DNA of 64,000 bases. Source: Paludibacter sp. (GTDB taxonomy: Bacteria; Bacteroidota; Bacteroidia; Bacteroidales; Paludibacteraceae). Position numbers and translations under genes: made by a program. Numbering within the stretch: the stretch's first letter is position 1; each line of letters opens with the position of its first letter. A model generated the notes under the pieces. That model was not told where the DNA came from, made no database searches, and was given only the letters and a program-made list of their open reading frames with translations. Positions 35,506-42,934 of this stretch are shown here, piece by piece. The DNA is taken from NCBI RefSeq assembly GCF_009712605.1, contig NZ_WASO01000003.1, positions 300,523 through 364,522 on the forward strand, written 5' to 3'.

Positions 35506-36440
35506 TTGTATGGTCTTGATGGCAACCTGTTCGAGCGGCAGTACAAGAATCATTTGAGCGAATTTAAGCAATGGGAACAGAGGGTTCATGCGCCGGATTG
35601 GATCTTGTATCCCAAGAATATGGGTTCTTATCTGCGCATTGATGAAGTGGCACTATCCCAAGGGGAATTATATACCGTTTTAATCAACAAGCAAGCCAAA
35701 GGCCGTCAGGGCAGCATTGTTGCTATTATAAAAGGAACTCAGGCAGAGGTAATTTGTAAAGTGCTTCTTCAAATGAACCGCAAAAGGCGGTTTCAGGCTC
35801 GGGAAATTACCATGGATGTATATAGTTGATTGCCAAGGCCTGTTTCCCGGCTGCCAAACGGGTAATTGACCGGTTTCATGTGCAAAAGCTGGCTTACGAT
35901 GCGGTTCAGGAAATGCGCATTAAAGCCCGCTGGGAGGCATTGGACAAAGAAGCCATAGCCATCCATCTTGCCAAATGCAAAGGTGAGAAATACATCGCTC
36001 CTGCCTTTGAGAACGGAGATCCGCTCAAGCAGTTGCTGGCTCGCAGTCGTTATCTCTTGTTTAAAAAGAAATCTTCATGGACGCCGTCGCAGGAGCAAAG
36101 AGCAAAAATTCTTTTCCGGGAATATCCTGATATAAAGAAGGCTTATTATCTGAGTATGCAATTAGGTCTGATTTATCATCAAACCAAGCAGGCAGATGTG
36201 GCTTTAACCCGTTTTGCCCGGTGGTACGATCAGATTGATCGTAGCGGATTCCTTTCCTTTAGTACTATCGTAAGAACTATCCAGACCCATTATCTGGAAA
36301 TTGTCAATTTCTTCCACCGCAGATCAACCAATGCAGCATCCGAATCATTCAATTCCAAAATCAAAGCCTTCCGATCTCTTTTCAGAGGTGTAACGGACAA
36401 GGCTTTTTTCTTGTTCCGCTTATCAAAATTATATGCTTAA
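35506..36440 (+). pseudogene. ISAon1-type transposase, frameshifted
   Basis: Residues from YGLDGNLFERQYKNHLSEFK to REITMD lie in one frame (35506-35829), and the rest, from IAKACFPAAKRVIDRFHVQK to the C-terminal AFRSLFRGVTDKAFFLFRLS, lies in another (35826-36440). At the join (ITMDVYS then a stop) a few codons found in relatives are missing. The core keeps candidate DDE residues (RIDEVAL, TMD, VIDRFHV), but no full-length enzyme can be made. The first codon is an inferred TTG. Confidence 0.85.
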
Positions 36441-36508
36441 ATTTCAAATCCCTCAACTTTTGTAGGTGATCCCTTCTTTCGGTCGAAGGTTGGTCTTATG
36501 CAATAAGT

Positions 36509-36549
36509 AAAAAAGTCTCTGAAAATAATTACTTTTCAGAGACTTTTTA
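36509..36549. terminator. Terminator after the tRNA-Lys pair
   Basis: AAAAAGTCTCTGAAAA pairs with TTTTCAGAGACTTTTT across the loop TAATTAC. It lies just downstream of the minus-strand tRNA genes and has T-runs on both strands. Confidence 0.85.
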
Positions 36550-36552
36550 TTG

Positions 36553-36625
36553 TGATTCAGCTGGGATTCGAACCCAGGACCCCATCCTTAAAAGGGATGT
36601 GCTCTACCGGCTGAGCTACTGAATC
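36553..36625 (-). tRNA. tRNA-Lys (anticodon UUU), copy 2
   Basis: The 73 bases fold as a tRNA: acceptor GATTCAG/CTGAATC, D-arm GCTC...GAGC, anticodon stem CATCC/GGATG with loop CTTTTAA (anticodon TTT), and T-arm CTGGG/CCCAG with TTCGAAT. CCA is not encoded. It is identical to the copy at 36661-36733 and would be second in the transcript. Confidence 0.97.
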
Positions 36626-36660
36626 AGGGCTTTTACGCCTATATGTAGTTTGAGTTTCGG

Positions 36661-36733
36661 TGATTCAGCTGGGATTCGAACCCAGGACCCCATCCTTAAA
36701 AGGGATGTGCTCTACCGGCTGAGCTACTGAATC
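36661..36733 (-). tRNA. tRNA-Lys (anticodon UUU), copy 1
   Basis: Identical in sequence and fold to the copy at 36553-36625, from which it is separated by 35 bases. It is first in the transcript, 30 bases downstream of a TATCTTTG promoter element. Confidence 0.97.
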
Positions 36734-36763
36734 AAGGCTTTAAGCTATTGCTAAAAGCGGATG

Positions 36764-36771
36764 CAAAGATA
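36764..36771 (-). promoter_or_regulatory. Candidate -7 element for the tRNA-Lys pair
   Basis: The minus strand reads TATCTTTG, an exact TAnnTTTG match, 30 bases before the 5' end of the first tRNA. Confidence 0.6.
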
Positions 36772-36858
36772 GGGTCTTTTTTTTGAAACACCAAGTGGTG
36801 ACGGCAATTTTGGATTAAAGAAATTGCTATTTTTTTTAATTAATTGATATGTAGTTTT

Positions 36859-37617
36859 TTATCCTGGTTGATTGTGGAGGTTTTTTATTGTTTTGGCAAA
36901 ATCAACCATCTTTTCGGGGGTGCTTTCCAGTATATTTCCCACCACAATAATGTCGGCTCCCGCATTTAAAGCGTTCAAAATATCTTCGTTAGTGCGTAAT
37001 CCGCCTCCAACAATTAGTGGAACAGATATCGATTTTTTGACGCCGGAGATCATTTCGGCAGGGACCGGCGGTTTTGCCCCGCTACCGGCTTCAAGGTAGA
37101 TCAGCTTGTTGCCCAGTAATTCGCCGGCAATGGCAGTTGCTGCGGCTAATTGCGGTTTATGTCGTGGTATGGGGCGTGTGTTGCTGATATATTCCACGGC
37201 TGTTGTTTGATCGCTTTCCACCAGAATGTATCCGGTTGATATTGTCTCTATGCCTGATTGTTTTACCGCAGGTGCAATAACAACGTGTTGCCCGATCAGA
37301 AAATCAGGGTTACGTCCGGATATCAGAGACAAAAACAATAAAGCATCGGCTTCGGGCGTAAACTGGATTGCATTACCCGGGAAAAGAACCATTGGTATCA
37401 GGCATTGGCTTTTCAGGTGTTTGATTAGCCGTGCGGTAGATTCGCTGGTGAGGCTGCCGCCGATAAAAATAAGGTCGGGTTTTGCGATATTGAGTAGCGA
37501 TGCAAGATGGGAGATCTGTTTTTCGTCCGAGCATTTATCCGGATCGATCAACACGACAAATAGTTTTTGATTTTGCTTTACTGCGTCCGATATTAATTGG
37601 TAAATTGCCTGCTTCAT
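36859..37617 (-). CDS. Geranylgeranylglyceryl phosphate synthase (GGGPS-like)
   Basis: This TIM-barrel prenyltransferase couples geranylgeranyl diphosphate (or a related prenyl diphosphate) to glycerol-1-phosphate. The 252-residue product has LFVVLIDPDKCS (metal-binding Asp), FIGGSLT, the active-site IYLEAGSGAKPPV and the phosphate-binding VPLIVGGGLRTNEDI and GADIIVVGN. Bacteroidetes carry bacterial members of group II; their physiological lipid product is not well settled. A TACCTTTG element lies 19 bases upstream. Confidence 0.9.
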   Translation of the reverse strand: MKQAIYQLISDAVKQNQKLFVVLIDPDKCSDEKQISHLASLLNIAKPDLIFIGGSLTSESTARLIKHLKSQCLIPMVLFPGNAIQFTPEADALLFLSLISGRNPDFLIGQHVVIAPAVKQSGIETISTGYILVESDQTTAVEYISNTRPIPRHKPQLAAATAIAGELLGNKLIYLEAGSGAKPPVPAEMISGVKKSISVPLIVGGGLRTNEDILNALNAGADIIVVGNILESTPEKMVDFAKTIKNLHNQPG

Positions 37618-37635
37618 AGTGAGTTTTTAACAAAG

Positions 37636-37643
37636 CAAAGGTA
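37636..37643 (-). promoter_or_regulatory. Candidate -7 element for the GGGPS gene
   Basis: The minus strand reads TACCTTTG (TAnnTTTG match), 18 bases before the ATG, giving a leader of only about a dozen bases. Confidence 0.5.
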
Positions 37644-37656
37644 AGAAAAGAAATGT

Positions 37657-38592
37657 CTATTTCTTATGCAGCTTGGACAGATATTCCTGTTCGGGCTGTC
37701 CCGGGGTAGGGAACAGGTTGGCTTCCCGTTCCAATAGTTTCAAATCCATGAGGGTAGAATAGCCCGAGCGACAAAAAATGTTGGGTGTCTGAAGCAGATG
37801 CGTTTTAAGTTCTCCGGAAGAAAGAACCGAAACCAAATCGATGTTACCAATGGCGGATTCCGACATGCAGTCCCCCGGTTTCCCTCTTACAATTAATGTG
37901 GGCTCTATGCTGTTTTTAAACCTTCCGATGCACATTTGCTCAAATAAAGTACGATGAGGTTCCGGTCCTGAGATAAGGCAAAGGTTTGTGTAGTTTTTTT
38001 TAACCGGAATCGCGTTCGTTGATGGGAATCGTGAGAGCCATCCGATAAGCCGCGCATTACGAGGTAACGGATATTTGTGAGAAAGCTCTCCCGAAAGATT
38101 TCCATCTCCTTCAATGTCGGGGATCCAGCATTCGTCGTAACGGTTGATGATGCAGCGATGGCAAAACCGGAGCAGGGGCTCCATCCAACGGTAAGGAGCC
38201 CGAATCAATAGCTGATGGGTTATATAGATCGATTTGACTGATTTGTTCCAGAGCCCGAAACGATTATCGGAGATCACCGTTTGGATATTTTCTTCCCGGA
38301 TCAATTTTTTTAGATGTCGATGCTCCCGGATGGTTCCGGCTATTATCTTCGGTAGTTGTCGTATTATGGCAAACAGCTGAGAGCCACTAGGAGAATATTG
38401 GATATTGAATCCGGGTAGTCGGATGGTTTTTAAATCCGGAAATTCGCTTTTCAGCCAACTCAGGGCATCACCATCGGCAGCTAAGACAACGCGTTGTCCA
38501 TTTGCAAGATAGTTGCGGATTATTGGCACACAACGGGTTGCATGTCCCAACCCCCAGTTGAGAGGCGCAATCAGAATTGTGGATGCGCACAT
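37657..38592 (-). CDS. Glycosyltransferase, MurG-like
   Basis: The 311-residue protein has the GT-B-type N-terminus APLNWGLGHATRCVPIIRNY with the Gly-rich loop, and a C-terminal half containing CRSGYSTLMDLKLLEREANL, the donor-binding region of MurG-like enzymes. This matches Bacteroidetes proteins annotated as UDP-GlcNAc-dependent LPS transferases; the actual sugar and acceptor are unknown. It is one base after the M64 peptidase gene on the same strand, so the two are surely co-translated. Confidence 0.8.
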   Translation of the reverse strand: MCASTILIAPLNWGLGHATRCVPIIRNYLANGQRVVLAADGDALSWLKSEFPDLKTIRLPGFNIQYSPSGSQLFAIIRQLPKIIAGTIREHRHLKKLIREENIQTVISDNRFGLWNKSVKSIYITHQLLIRAPYRWMEPLLRFCHRCIINRYDECWIPDIEGDGNLSGELSHKYPLPRNARLIGWLSRFPSTNAIPVKKNYTNLCLISGPEPHRTLFEQMCIGRFKNSIEPTLIVRGKPGDCMSESAIGNIDLVSVLSSGELKTHLLQTPNIFCRSGYSTLMDLKLLEREANLFPTPGQPEQEYLSKLHKK

Positions 38593-38593
38593 C

Positions 38594-39874
38594 TTATTCG
38601 GTCAGGAAGCGAATCATCCGTTCGATAGCTTTGCGACAAACCGGGCAAAATTCCGGATACGAATTGGTTCTCATCCGGCAATCGAACGAAGGACGATACA
38701 TGCCTTTGGTTAGATAGCCTCCGCCTTCAAAAATACCCACTTTACCTTTGTATTGATCTGTAGGCGGAGTTGGCACCGGCGTGCCTTTTGGAAGGTCGTT
38801 CTTCCATTTTTTATCGAAATCGACCAATGAGGTAATATTTGGTTCCCAGGGCTCGGTTTTCAGATCGTACATATCGGTGAGCACATCCTGCTTGTCGTAG
38901 AAATATTCATCTGCAAGGCCGCCGAAAGAGTGTCCGAATTCATGCACGGAGACCTGAGTAGTGTACTTGTTGTCGGCAGTAACCAGCGTATAGAAATTAT
39001 AAATTCCTCCACCTCCGTATCGGTCGGTATTTACCAGAATATAGACAGCATCGTACGGAACAAGCGCTGCAAAATCATACACTTTCTTTACATTAAGGGT
39101 GGTCAGGTAGCGCGGTTCGTAAAAAGTATAAAAGTTGGATCCGACAGCCGTATTCTTCCAGACTGAATCCTGCGGAACGGAAACTCCGGAATTTTCGGAT
39201 GGCGCAGCAATAGCGTGAAGTACAATTTTATTCTTATTGGAAGCAAAAGGCTCGTGAGTACACAGGTTTTCGTAAAGGCGTTGCGCGTCTTTGAAGAATT
39301 TATCCTGTTCGGCAGCGGTATATCCTTCGGCAATCACGGCAATGTCGATGTCTTTTTCGGGACGATCGGATTTTCCAATTGTTTTTACCGGTACTTGCCG
39401 CGGAATCCTTTTTTCAATCAGTTTGTCGTCAGGAGAAAGATTGAATCGCAACAATTCTTCCCATCGGTTGAAGTCTAGTCTCTTTTCGATGAGCAAGACA
39501 ACGGCTTTTTTGGGATAGGGAAATTGAATGGCCTGTTCAAAGCTTTTGTTAGTCTTTTGTGCTTCAGGCGTTGATTGCCATTCACGAAACAGTGCATCAA
39601 AACCGTTGATATAAATTACTTTTTGAGAGATACTGTCAAGAACTCTGAATCTGAAATCGCCAAGATTCAGATCCGAGTCAAGGTGATTGTGACGACCACC
39701 CCAAAATGGTTCCTGACGGATGTTGTCGAGATATGCAGTGGTTTGATGAGTGTTTCCACAAAAATGAAAGTCAACGCGACAAGCTTTATCTGTAAAAAAA
39801 TCGGAAAAAGAGGGTGACGCGAAAAGATTGGAATAAACTAAAATTGACAGTAAGGTAAGGGTATACTTTAGCAT
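38594..39874 (-). CDS. M64-family (IgA peptidase-like) metallopeptidase
   Basis: This is a secreted 426-residue protein with a signal peptide (KYTLTLLSILVYSNLFAS). The zinc motif HEFGHSFGGLADEYF is an HExxHxxGxxD site. An N-terminal beta-rich M64 N domain is present, with AVIAEGYTAAEQDKFFKDAQ marking the catalytic domain start. The founding member cleaves IgA, but in free-living or gut Bacteroidetes the substrates are unknown. It is upstream of the glycosyltransferase gene with a single-base gap. Confidence 0.92.
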   Translation of the reverse strand: MLKYTLTLLSILVYSNLFASPSFSDFFTDKACRVDFHFCGNTHQTTAYLDNIRQEPFWGGRHNHLDSDLNLGDFRFRVLDSISQKVIYINGFDALFREWQSTPEAQKTNKSFEQAIQFPYPKKAVVLLIEKRLDFNRWEELLRFNLSPDDKLIEKRIPRQVPVKTIGKSDRPEKDIDIAVIAEGYTAAEQDKFFKDAQRLYENLCTHEPFASNKNKIVLHAIAAPSENSGVSVPQDSVWKNTAVGSNFYTFYEPRYLTTLNVKKVYDFAALVPYDAVYILVNTDRYGGGGIYNFYTLVTADNKYTTQVSVHEFGHSFGGLADEYFYDKQDVLTDMYDLKTEPWEPNITSLVDFDKKWKNDLPKGTPVPTPPTDQYKGKVGIFEGGGYLTKGMYRPSFDCRMRTNSYPEFCPVCRKAIERMIRFLTE

Positions 39875-39996
39875 AAAGCGGGTGTTTTGAAATAAACAGG
39901 GTGCAAATTAAATCAAAAAAAACAAAACTACGTCACAAAACTACAAAATTGACTGATTTTATATAGGGGACAGCGATTTCGTACGTTTATAATGTG

Positions 39997-40004
39997 TATT
40001 TTTG
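39997..40004 (+). promoter_or_regulatory. Candidate -7 element for the DUF3078 gene
   Basis: TATTTTTG matches TAnnTTTG and lies 27 bases before the ATG at 40032. The -33 region has TTTC, one base off the consensus. Confidence 0.5.
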
Positions 40005-40031
40005 CAGCCATTATTAAGTTGATTAAAGACA

Positions 40032-41438
40032 ATGAAGAAGTTAGTTTTTAGCATTTTGTTTGGATGTGTAGCTGTTCTGTTAAATGCACAGCAACCTCTT
40101 GAACTGAAAGGCAATGTACAACAAGAAACATTGCATGTCAACATTGACTCTATCGCACTTTCCACACTGGGAAAGGCCGTTCCGGTTCCGGATAGTCTGG
40201 TGAATAAAACCAATATTGAGTATAGGTTGTTGCCTGACCGATCGTATTATGAGAGCAACCCGCTTTTCAATGATTTGATCTTTACAGGAATGCGCCTTTC
40301 CTTTAATCCTCCATTAGCTCCTGTTGTAGCCCAAATGAACAAATCGTATCAATCATACGATAAGAACGTGTCCGGATATTTTTCCCCTGATTTCTACGTG
40401 ATGAATTACATGGACAGTCTTCGAGAGCAGCAGAAAGAAAAAATAATAGCTACTGATCCACTGAAGATTAAGAATCATATGTGGAATCTTCCTGATCCGA
40501 ATGAGTTCGTTATTACTAATATTGCATCTCCGGGGCATAAGGATATGTATATCAAAAGAAAGCTGGATCAATTCAGACCTAAAAAAATGAAGGTGAATGG
40601 TCTGGAAAAAGATCCATGGTCGACTAAAGGCAATCTGGCTTTGCAGTTATCTCAAAATTACACGTCTTCCAACTGGTATCAGGGCGGGAAAAGCAATCTG
40701 GCAACCTTGGGTGTATTAGAAGCCAGTGCTAACTATGATAATCAGAAGGATATTCAGTGGGATAATTCAGTCTCGATAAAAATGGGGCTTCAGAGTGAGA
40801 GCGCGGACACTGTACGTCATTATTCGGTTACAGAAAACCAGATTCGTCTGTCAAGTAAATTTGGGTTGAAAGCGTTTGAAAACTGGTATTATAGCTTGTC
40901 AGGTGAGTTTACAACCTATTCTTTGACGGCTTACTCAGCGCTGAATTCGAAAACGAAAGTGAATGGCTTTTTGAAACCTTTTCGTTTAGATCTTGGTATT
41001 GGTATGGACTATAAATACAAGCAGCAGCTTTCTGTTTTGGTGACTCCGTTGTCGTTCAAGTATGTTTGCTTTACCGATACAATGAATTACAACAAGGCAA
41101 ACTTTGGGATTTTGCCGGGTAAAAATTCGTTACATGAGTTCGGTAGCATGATCAAGGTGGAATACAACAAGAAACTCTCCAGTACCGTGGATTTGTCGAC
41201 ACGGTTCTCTTATTATACCAACTACAAAAAGATAGAAGTAGATTGGGAAACTACCACCAACTTTATCCTAACCCGTTACCTGTCGTTCCGTCTGTCATTG
41301 CATCCGAGGTATGATACAGCTATGATTGCAGCAGGTGATAAGCATGCCAAGATTCAGATGAAAGAATTGATGAGCTTTGGGTTTGCCTATAAGTTCAATA
41401 ACATTAAAGCCAAGCCTCAAAACAGATTGTTCCATTGA
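40032..41438 (+). CDS. DUF3078-domain outer-membrane protein
   Basis: The 468-residue exported protein has a signal peptide (KKLVFSILFGCVAVLLNA). Its beta-rich second half contains the DUF3078 pattern YTSSNWYQGGKSNLATLGVL and WDNSVSIKMGLQSE, ending in alternating strands (MSFGFAYKFNN). The family is specific to Bacteroidetes and predicted to form an outer-membrane barrel. Function is unknown. Its last 22 bases overlap the end of the convergent HD-domain gene. Confidence 0.85.
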   Translation: MKKLVFSILFGCVAVLLNAQQPLELKGNVQQETLHVNIDSIALSTLGKAVPVPDSLVNKTNIEYRLLPDRSYYESNPLFNDLIFTGMRLSFNPPLAPVVAQMNKSYQSYDKNVSGYFSPDFYVMNYMDSLREQQKEKIIATDPLKIKNHMWNLPDPNEFVITNIASPGHKDMYIKRKLDQFRPKKMKVNGLEKDPWSTKGNLALQLSQNYTSSNWYQGGKSNLATLGVLEASANYDNQKDIQWDNSVSIKMGLQSESADTVRHYSVTENQIRLSSKFGLKAFENWYYSLSGEFTTYSLTAYSALNSKTKVNGFLKPFRLDLGIGMDYKYKQQLSVLVTPLSFKYVCFTDTMNYNKANFGILPGKNSLHEFGSMIKVEYNKKLSSTVDLSTRFSYYTNYKKIEVDWETTTNFILTRYLSFRLSLHPRYDTAMIAAGDKHAKIQMKELMSFGFAYKFNNIKAKPQNRLFH

Positions 41439-41950
41439 TCAAACTTAGCTAATACAGATTCGCCGTATTTGCGCAATGATTCCCGTACGGTTTCTAAGGG
41501 CAATTCAATGTTGTGTTTTGATTTGGAAAAAAATTTGTCAGCATAGCAAATGATTTGTTCTTCGATGCTGACGGGTCTCAGATCCCGAAGCGGGAGCGGT
41601 AAATTGTTTTCCCTGATGTATTCCACGCTCAGGCCGGTGCCCGTATGTCGCTCGCATACCAGCGCATGTCGGGGAAGGCCCTCGGTTCGCAGAATATCGG
41701 CTCCTAAATATCCGTGTTCAATATATTGATGCTTGCCGTAGCATTCAATTTGCGGCGCATTGGTGAGGAAAATACCGATGTCGTGCAACATGGCCGCTTC
41801 TGCAATAAATTCGGTGTCGGCATTTAATTCCGGATGTTTGAGTGAAATTTCTACTGCTTTGTGCGTTACGGACTGACTGTGCTGTAGTAAAATGGTGTAT
41901 AGACGACTGTCGGTATCATAATATTTGGAGAGAATGGACAATGGGCTCAT
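41417..41950 (-). CDS. HD-domain phosphohydrolase
   Basis: A 177-residue protein if the ATG at 41950 is used (MSPLSILSKYYDTDSRLYTI). A longer frame exists upstream (to 42193), but it would run into the mscS gene and gives a poor N-terminus. The metal site is visible: HSQSVTHKA, AAMLHDIGIFL, HQYIEHGYLG and ICYADKFFSK. Such small HD proteins act on nucleotides or phosphorylated metabolites; the substrate is unknown. Confidence 0.85.
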   Translation of the reverse strand: MSPLSILSKYYDTDSRLYTILLQHSQSVTHKAVEISLKHPELNADTEFIAEAAMLHDIGIFLTNAPQIECYGKHQYIEHGYLGADILRTEGLPRHALVCERHTGTGLSVEYIRENNLPLPLRDLRPVSIEEQIICYADKFFSKSKHNIELPLETVRESLRKYGESVLAKFDQWNNLF

Positions 41951-42044
41951 TTTTTTGTTGTATTTTTGATGTTCAAATATACACAGAAAACTCTTTTGAA
42001 AGGAAATTAACGTCAAACTCTTTAATATAAACTGCAAAAATAAT

Positions 42045-42890
42045 ATGGGACACGGCGCAATGAATCTGATGGAAGAGGCTATTTGGATTGGCGGAGCCAT
42101 CATTATTACTTTTTTTGCTGTCAAAACATCTTCATGGTTGCTGAGAAGGGCATTTAAGCGTGCAGCCGTAAAGATGAAAATGGATCCGACCAACTATTCT
42201 TTTCTGAAAAATACAATCAATTTTTTCGTAGTTGTTATAGGCGCTCTGTTTTTATTCAATAAAATTCCGGAGTTCAAGGCAATCGGGAAAACCATGCTGG
42301 CGGGAGCGGCTATTTTGACAGCAGCTATCGGGTTTGCGGCTCAACAATCAGTAGCCAACATTATTAGCGGTATTTTTATCATTCTTTTCAAACCGTTTAG
42401 AGTCGGTGATACGGTTATTCTGCCGGATACAAATCGGGGTACTGTTGAGGATATTACGTTGCGACATACTATTATACGCGATCCCGAGAACAGGAGTATC
42501 ATTGTTCCTAATACCACCATCAACTCATCTACTATTATCAATTCTACTTTTGCCGACCAACCGGTATGCGCTTTCGTGGAAGTGGGAATTGGCTATTCCG
42601 CCGACATTGACAAAGCTATTAATCTGATTCGTGAAGAGGCGATGCAACATCCTTTGTTGGTTGACAACAGGACGAAAGAACAAAAAGAAGCGGACGCGCC
42701 GATAGTGAATGTAAGAGTACTTGAACTTGGCGATTCTGCCATTAAACTGAGAGCATGGGCATGGGCTTCAAACACGGGGAATGCGTTTGTTATGAAATGT
42801 GATTTGCTGAAGTCTGTAAAGGAACGGTTTGATAAAGAGGGGGTAGATATTCCTTACCCAACGCGGAATATTTTAATTAAGAATCAATAG
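42045..42890 (+). CDS. MscS-family mechanosensitive channel
   Basis: The 281-residue protein has two or three N-terminal membrane helices. The pore-lining helix is LAGAAILTAAIGFAAQQSVA, followed by NIISGIFIILFKPFRVGDTV, the family signature. A beta domain with GTVEDITLRHTIIRDPENR and a C-terminal alpha/beta domain follow. MscS channels release solutes on osmotic downshock. The start is the first ATG; a second Met at residue 6 is possible. It is followed by a ClC gene 44 bases downstream. Confidence 0.95.
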   Translation: MGHGAMNLMEEAIWIGGAIIITFFAVKTSSWLLRRAFKRAAVKMKMDPTNYSFLKNTINFFVVVIGALFLFNKIPEFKAIGKTMLAGAAILTAAIGFAAQQSVANIISGIFIILFKPFRVGDTVILPDTNRGTVEDITLRHTIIRDPENRSIIVPNTTINSSTIINSTFADQPVCAFVEVGIGYSADIDKAINLIREEAMQHPLLVDNRTKEQKEADAPIVNVRVLELGDSAIKLRAWAWASNTGNAFVMKCDLLKSVKERFDKEGVDIPYPTRNILIKNQ

Positions 42891-42934
42891 CGGATAGCTT
42901 CTGATTTGAAAAGAAGAAAGGTTTTGAATTATAT

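Larger units (their letters stand above)
35100..36472 (+). mobile_element. ISAon1-type (ISL3-like) insertion sequence, broken
   Basis: A perfect 23-bp inverted repeat bounds the element (35100-35122 and 36450-36472), beginning GGATCACCTACAAAAGTTGA. It is 1373 bp long and holds a short N-terminal-region gene and a disrupted transposase gene. The eight flanking bases differ on the two sides, so no target duplication is visible. It lies 80 bases from the tRNA-Lys pair. Confidence 0.92.

Noticed and set aside
35092-36480. 8-bp target duplication around the ISAon1-type element
   Set aside because: Only the last four of eight flanking bases agree, which is not convincing.
41951-42193. Upstream extension of the HD-domain gene
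   Set aside because: It would overlap the divergent mscS start and adds a sequence without HD-family character. The ATG at 41950 is preferred.
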